DNA of 36,544 bases from Byssochlamys sp. IMV 00236 (lineage: Eukaryota; Ascomycota; Eurotiomycetes; Eurotiales; Thermoascaceae). Location of the stretch: NCBI GenBank assembly GCA_001931875.2, contig MSJH02000187.1, forward strand, positions 1-36,544, in the 5' to 3' direction. Below the pieces are notes generated by a model. It worked only from the letters and a program-made list of their open reading frames with translations. It did no database searches and was not told where the DNA came from. Positions 31,725-36,544 of this stretch are shown piece by piece (position 1 is the stretch's first letter; each line of letters begins with the position of its first letter). Position numbers and translations under genes: made by a program.

Positions 31725-33159
31725 ATGTCTTCAACCAAGGTGGTGTTGAGTAAAAAGAGCATCTCTTCAACGTCTTCGCGTGATAATGAAGCTGATTTAA
31801 AAAGACAACTGTTGGAAAATCAAAAAGATCGAATGCAGCATGTTCATCATAAACCGAAACTAAACCGTGTAAGAGAAACACAACTTCAGCCTGACAAAAT
31901 AATGGAATGTAAACAAGAATTGCAATCCTACAGGATATTTTTGTATAAACTTGATTTTGCTTCTGAATCAGCCCTAAGTCGTCAAATCAAAAAGCTTGGA
32001 GCTGTAAGTGTATATGCATTTTAGTATCAATGATAATAACCCACTCTTTATTAGGTAAGAGCACCATTTTTCTCTGCTTCTCAAGACGATTGTACACATA
32101 TTATTACAACAAAAGAACTTTTACATGTTTATGACACTTTTAGCGATACCCAAAAGTAAGAAAAAAGTATCTTATGGACCAGTTTTTTTTTAAACAGATA
32201 TATTTTTTGAATGTAGATCACCTTTAAAAGATACCCAAGGATCTCTTGAGGTAAATACTATATTCCTTTTAAAAATTAGGTGCTTGATCTGACCTTTTAT
32301 TTTAGACCTCTGTAGATGAAGTCATCAAAAACGCGTACAACTGGAAGAAAACGATCTGGAGTGCGGAATGTAAGCATATAGTGTACAGCAAAATGAATTG
32401 TTCTAACTAGTTATTTTAGATGCAAAGGAGCTTTTCATGCACCTCATTGAATATAGTCCTCCAAAGACACGTGAAGCACAGACATATAAGCGATCACGTC
32501 CTGCTTATTACGAGTTTTCCGGTTACTTTCTTATGATTGAAGATGCTACAAATACTCACTCTCCAATTGATGTAAAGGAATACTCTGAAGACTGTTTTTG
32601 TCCAGATGAAAGAACAGATCTTCCATGGCCAACTTTGGAACCAAAGGCAGGAGAACGAAAAAAACGCCTATTGCCCAGCGAGATTTTAAAAGAGATTGAA
32701 AATATAGACGCAGATCAACTATTTGCAAAAAAACCAGCTAATGACGATCAGAATGAGATGAGTTTGCAAAAAGAGGATAATACGGATACTATACAGGAAA
32801 GTGACACATGTAGAAAGACAAAGAAAAGAAAAGAAAGGTGCGATAAAGAGACAGCAAAAGAAGGAAAACAGAAAGAACCAAAGGGACGAAACAAGTATTG
32901 CGAAACATGTGGAAAACATTATACAGACTTACAAACCGTACGTGTGTTTTTGTTTTTGTTGTTGATTTAACTCACCCTTTATGTTTAATAGCATATCAAA
33001 TTACCTGAGCATATCGATGCTCATAAGAACAGTGACTTTTCAGGGCTGGACTCCTGCTTATCCTCTTTAAAAAGAAAATACGCCTATCCTTTACCAAGCT
33101 ATATGAAAACAAGCGTGAACCCTATTGTTGATGGTCCTGACGTGCTGTTTGACATTTAG
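31725..33159 (+). CDS. DBF4: Dbf4-like regulatory subunit of Cdc7 kinase
   Basis: Six exons, 31725-32003, 32055-32155, 32217-32250 (34 nt), 32306-32369, 32420-32937 and 32992-33159, give 387 aa. It activates Cdc7 to fire replication origins. Motif N/BRCT-like region about 75-135 (FLYKLDFASESALSRQIKKL; DDCTHIITTKELLHVYD); motif M (RPAYYEFSGYFLMIED followed by SPIDVKEY); motif C, a zinc finger (YCETCGKHYTDLQTHIKLPE then HIDAH) with the CCHH spacing of the Dbf4 family. The protein is short compared with yeast Dbf4 (about 700 aa), closer to a minimal core. A basic stretch between M and C (RKTKKRKERCDKE) may be a nuclear signal. Start: the ATG at 31725; the frame is open further upstream without an ATG. 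AATAAA lies at 33197. Confidence 0.9.
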
Positions 33160-33408
33160 CCTTGATGTACATAAACCATTGTATTAACATTGTAAAATAA
33201 AACCAGCATCTGTTTATGCATATACACACATATTCAATCACTTCAATGCGCGCAAAGGATCCTCTCTCCCTTTATAAAATAATTTGAGGATGAAGTAAAT
33301 AGACGCAGTTTTACTCTCCGCGTTCCTTTTTTCACGTATACCCCTTAATTTAAGGTATATCAGTCTATTTTACATTTTGTTACGCAAAACACTTGGAGGA
33401 CAAAAACC

Positions 33409-34551
33409 ATGAATAAGGCACCTGTGTTATCCTCAGTAGGAGGCTTAATTATTGACGATATTTATTACCCTGATGGCAGAAAGATATGTAATGTACTTGG
33501 CGGTGGAGGTGTATTTGCAATTTATGGTAAAAGAACAGACAATTCTGTGTGTGTGTGTGTTTGTGTGTTTGCTGATTAACGCTACAGTTTTCCCTTAATC
33601 AAAGGAATGAGAATATGGCAGCCTTCACCAAGTTCTCAAGAGATTGGCTACATTGTACAAAAGGGCTTTGATTACCCACAAGAAATAGATGACCAACTCA
33701 ACCAATTGGACATTTCTTTGATTTCAAAATACCATCCTGATAAACATACCACGCACGGAATCAACACATTTGGAGCAAATGACCATCGTGATTTCGAATA
33801 CAAGCATCCAATCATCAGAATAACTGCAAGCGATTTTTCTGAAAGCTGGATAAAATCATTACGCGTCGTTCACATCATATCCTCAGCAGAAAGAGCTATC
33901 GAAATTATAAACGAGTGGCGACAGAGGGATCCTGAAAGCAAGACGCAGTTTCTTTGGGAACCATTGCCATGGGCGTGTTTGCCAGAGGTATATACTAGCC
34001 GTTGTATGCTCTTACTTTTTTATTCATGCTCTATTGGTTACTAGAATTTGCAAGAGATATGTGAGGCGTGTCAGGGGATAGAAATTATCTCACCTAATCA
34101 TGAAGAGACAGCAGGAATGCTTGGATACAAGTTTGAAGAGTTATTATCGCAGCACAGCAATGATTTTAAACAAACAGTAGAGTACTGTGCTAGATTGCTT
34201 TTTGATAAAGTTAAAAAGAGCACTATCAAACTTGTGGTACGGGCGAGCAAATACGGAGCGTTGGTCATGACAAGCGATTGCATGGAATGGGTGCCAGCCT
34301 ATTGGGACAACAGGACTGATCATGACAAGGTAGTGGATGTGACAGGTGCAGGAAATGCCTTTTGTGGAGGATACGCTGCAGGCTGGCTTCATACTCACGA
34401 TCCAGTCCGTTCTGCTCTTTATGGAGCTGTATCGGCAAGTTATGTTGTTGAACAGATAGGTGTGCCTTCATTAGTAGAACCAGAACAATGGAACCAAGGA
34501 CCAAGTCCAATGGATCGATTGAGCTTATTAGAAAGTAAATGTAGGAAATAA
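33409..34551 (+). CDS. PfkB-fold carbohydrate kinase-like protein, Mak32-type
   Basis: Exons 33409-33526, 33605-33987 and 34045-34551 give 335 aa. The ribokinase/PfkB fold is shown by the N-terminal strand VGGLIIDDIYYPDG, the GGGGVFAIYGMRIW segment, a nucleotide-side segment SPNHEETAGMLG and the C-terminal signature DVTGAGNAFCGGYAAGWL. In active PfkB kinases that signature is D-T-x-G-A-G-D with the last Asp as catalytic base; here it is Asn, as I recall for fungal Mak32-like proteins (yeast Mak32 is needed for L-A virus propagation). Catalytic activity is therefore doubtful. The first intron contains a (GT)n run. The 3' end meets the OCIA-like gene with only 3 nt between the stop codons. Confidence 0.85.
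33546..33570. repeat. (GT)n microsatellite in intron
   Basis: A run of GT dinucleotides interrupted by TTT, within the first intron (33527-33604) of the Mak32-like gene. Confidence 0.85.
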
Positions 34552-34554
34552 ACA

Positions 34555-35034
34555 TTATTTATTTGAAAATGTCTCAACTGCCTGAGCAAAGCCGTACATG
34601 TTTTCACATTCTCTGTAACTGTACTTTGCAGCAACATAGCCACCTACAGCAGACGCTCCTGTTTCTTCTCTTAGCAACAAGTGTAACTTTATATGAATAT
34701 CTACCTAATGCAGAGAAAAGTGACTTGTTCTTGTCAAGTCCAAATCGTCGAGTCACTGGCCCTGTGTGCATTGTATTCAGAATAAAAAGAGATATGTCAA
34801 GACTTCACTTACATGTAAGCAGCCCAGTGATGACTATTCCAATGAGTTCAGCCATATTTGACTGCATAAATTTACTTACTTGCTGTATAGACACCCGTAC
34901 TATTTGCATGCTGCTGGCATAATCGAGGTATTATCCATTCCTACATATCTATCAGTCATAACTTGGCATAATCATATAAATCTTTAACTAACTGGATGTT
35001 CTCTGGCTATTCCTTGTTGTAGTCTTGATGGCAT
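34555..35034 (-). CDS. Small OCIA-domain-like protein
   Basis: Five tiny exons on the - strand: 35034-34993, 34940-34880, 34833-34813 (21 nt), 34761-34705 and 34658-34555, giving 94 aa. Phases agree at every junction. The product starts MPSRLQQGIAREHPEWIIPR and has a hydrophobic segment (TAIITGLLTWPVT), a Gly/Ala-rich second helix (LFSALGASAVGGYVAAK) and KYSYRECENMYGF near the end. Two short helices and a terminal K-x-S-Y-x-x-x-C resemble the OCIA domain (OCIAD1/2, mitochondrial/endosomal membrane proteins acting in respiratory complex III assembly). The assignment is from motif memory; the exon structure is stronger than the name. Divergent from ATP4. Confidence 0.6.
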
Positions 35035-35133
35035 ATTTATTCAAAAGAAAGGTTTATAAAGAAAAGTAAAAAAGAATAGCATGAATTCGATATCGGAATT
35101 TAAAAATGGAAAGTGTGACGTATTGAGTATTTT

Positions 35134-35241
35134 TAGGCGCACCTAAAATTACTCCCCTGGCTTAATCCGTTCAAAGACGGAAATCCTTTGTGAGGGCTGC
35201 CCAAAAAAAAATCCAAGCTCAGAGTTAGAGAGTTGCACCTA
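35134..35241. mobile_element. Possible MITE-like short element upstream of ATP4
   Basis: A 108-bp segment, GC-richer than its flanks, begins TAGGCGCACC and ends GTTGCACCTA; the ends are inverted repeats matching at 8 of 10 positions. It lies between the divergent OCIA-like and ATP4 genes. It could be a small non-autonomous DNA element, but with imperfect and very short ends this may be chance. Confidence 0.25.
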
Positions 35242-35362
35242 GAAAAAAAAAAAATCTTGCAAGACCCACCTATTTTGATTATTTTTTTGCTTGTAACAGT
35301 AAGCTCAAACTTACATCAAAGACAACAGATATAATTAACTGTTTATTTAAAGAAAAAGTAAC

Positions 35363-36310
35363 ATGGCTCTCCGTTTGATTTCCAAGAAAGCAGCTTCTGG
35401 TAATAATGTTGTCAATGTCATCCCCCTTGTTCTTTTATTAAACAATTATAATAGCCGCCATTGCTGCCCGTCCTTCTTTAATCAATGCCTCTCGCCAATC
35501 TTTGGGAGCTACTGCGTAAGTTACATACATGCACATTTGAAGAAAGCTTCTAATTTTAAATGTATATAGTGTTCGTCACTACACCACTCAAAAAGAAGGT
35601 GAAGATATCATTATTGCAACACATACATATACTAAACAATATATGTATATATAGTTGAACCCAAAGAAAAGGCCAACAGCATTATCAACAGCCTTCCTGG
35701 TAACTCCTTAGTTACCAAGACTGGCTTTGTTACTTTGAGCACTGGTCTTGCTACTTTCTTGATTTCCAAGGAAATCTATGTCTTTAATGAAGAAACCTTG
35801 GTCTTGATTGCCACCACTGGTCTCCTTGGTCTTCTCATCAAGTACCTCAGAGAACCCTTCATGAACATGGCTGATGAACATGTTGCTGTAAGTTATTTAA
35901 ATAGTGAAAGAGAAATAAGCTAATGTACATACATCACTTAGCGTATCAAAAATGTCTTGATCCAAGCTCGTGAAGACCACAAGGCTGCTGTTCAAGAACG
36001 CATTGACGAAGCTGGTCAAATGAGAGACTTAGTTGATGTCACCAAGGCACTTTTTGAACTTTCCCGTGAAACTGCCAAGTTGGAAGCTGAAGCCTTTGAA
36101 TTGAAGCAAAAGGTTGCTGTTGCTGCTGAAGTCAAGACCACCTTGGACTCTTGGGTTCGTCATGAAGCCAGCATCCGTGAACGTGAACAGAAGCAATTGG
36201 CTGCTTACTTGATTGAAAAGATCAACAAGGATTTACAAGATCCCAAGATTCAACAACAAATTCTCGACCAAGCCATCACTGATGTTCAAAGAATTGCAAA
36301 GACCCACTAA
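35363..36310 (+). CDS. ATP4: Mitochondrial F1Fo ATP synthase subunit b (Atp4)
   Basis: Peripheral-stalk subunit of ATP synthase in the mitochondrial inner membrane. Exons 35363-35399, 35455-35515, 35570-35598 (29 nt), 35655-35887 and 35942-36310 give 242 aa. The N-terminus is a basic, amphipathic import signal (MALRLISKKAASAAIAARPS). The mature part has EKANSIINSLPGNSLVTKTG, a hydrophobic hairpin (TLSTGLATFLISKEIYVFNE; LVLIATTGLLGLLIKYL) and then a long charged helical stalk (IKNVLIQAREDHKAAVQERI; LRREP-type start). Codon use favours GCT/GTC/AAG, consistent with strong expression. The first four exons total only 360 nt. Confidence 0.97.
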
Positions 36311-36339
36311 AGAATTATTTTTTTGTATATCGTCCATAC

Positions 36340-36382
36340 ACTTCACACTCACACACACTTACACACACACACGCACACACAT
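36340..36382. repeat. (AC)n microsatellite downstream of ATP4
   Basis: CA-rich run with a few interruptions, in the presumed 3' region of ATP4. Confidence 0.8.
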
Positions 36383-36488
36383 TTAAAACACGTTTCTTTC
36401 TACACTGTATGTTTATTTTGTCTAAGGACTACTAGTGTTTGTCTTTATTGAATTTCATTGGGCGGTTGATATATTTATCTCTGTGTTT

Positions 36489-36494
<6 letters not shown>

Positions 36495-36543
<49 letters not shown>
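36495..36543. repeat. Poly-T homopolymer at the window end
   Basis: About 49 consecutive T followed by a single A at the last base. Together with the T-run at 1-12 this suggests that the window is a whole contig broken at homopolymers. It is not a telomere: no TTAGGG-type repeats are present. Confidence 0.9.

Positions 36544-36544
<1 letters not shown>

Noticed and set aside
36495..36544. Telomere at the right end
   Set aside because: It is pure T, not a telomeric repeat such as TTAGGG.
1..36544. tRNA, rRNA or CRISPR features
   Set aside because: I looked for B-box-like motifs, 5S-like sequence and regular spaced repeats on both strands and found none convincing; a tRNA scan would be needed to be sure.

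Overview
The window looks like a nuclear contig from an early-diverging fungus of the Mucoromycota, probably Mucorales. It is AT-rich, and its genes carry many introns of about 45-65 nt with GTAAG/GTATG donors. It encodes fungal L-2-aminoadipate reductase (LYS2) and Kei1 next to genes more typical of animals and plants (WNK kinase, HYPK, an RNF34/RFFL-like FYVE-RING ligase, an OCIA-like protein). The species cannot be named from sequence alone. Both ends are homopolymer T, so this is probably a whole contig.

Left third (1-13.1 kb), accessory and repeat-rich. A large inverted repeat (arms 1-1304 and 3931-5242) carries two head-to-head copies of the FYVE-RING E3 ligase gene around a 2.6 kb unique core with decayed coding pieces. 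The right copy is complete; the left copy runs off the window. A truncated LINE ORF1-like fragment follows. Next come two tandem paralogues of an unrecognised multi-pass membrane protein (7803-9233 intact, 11632-13097 frameshifted). Between them lie a possible MULE transposase scrap, a possible DNA-transposon head and a C-terminal remnant of nitronate monooxygenase.

Right two thirds (14.3-36.3 kb), gene-dense housekeeping. In order: WNK kinase (+), bystin/ENP1 (-), HYPK (+), SEC22 (+), PXA-PX-nexin protein (-), Msn2-like C2H2 factor (+), small unknown protein (+), Mpv17/PMP22 family (+), LYS2 (-), KEI1-like (-), DBF4-like (+), Mak32-like PfkB protein (+), OCIA-like protein (-), ATP4 (+). Exon-intron models were built by hand. 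All complete multi-exon models give joined lengths divisible by three and known family motifs continue across the junctions, except that the first exon of the FYVE-RING gene is uncertain.

Most interesting: the near-perfect inverted duplication of a FYVE-RING gene; a fungal WNK kinase whose DLG-L chloride-sensing motif reads DMGT; the orphan membrane-protein pair with one copy decaying; and a cluster of CCCCT/AGGGG stress-element pentamers upstream of a zinc-finger gene whose fingers resemble Msn2. No CRISPR array, rRNA, convincing tRNA or complete transposon was seen.
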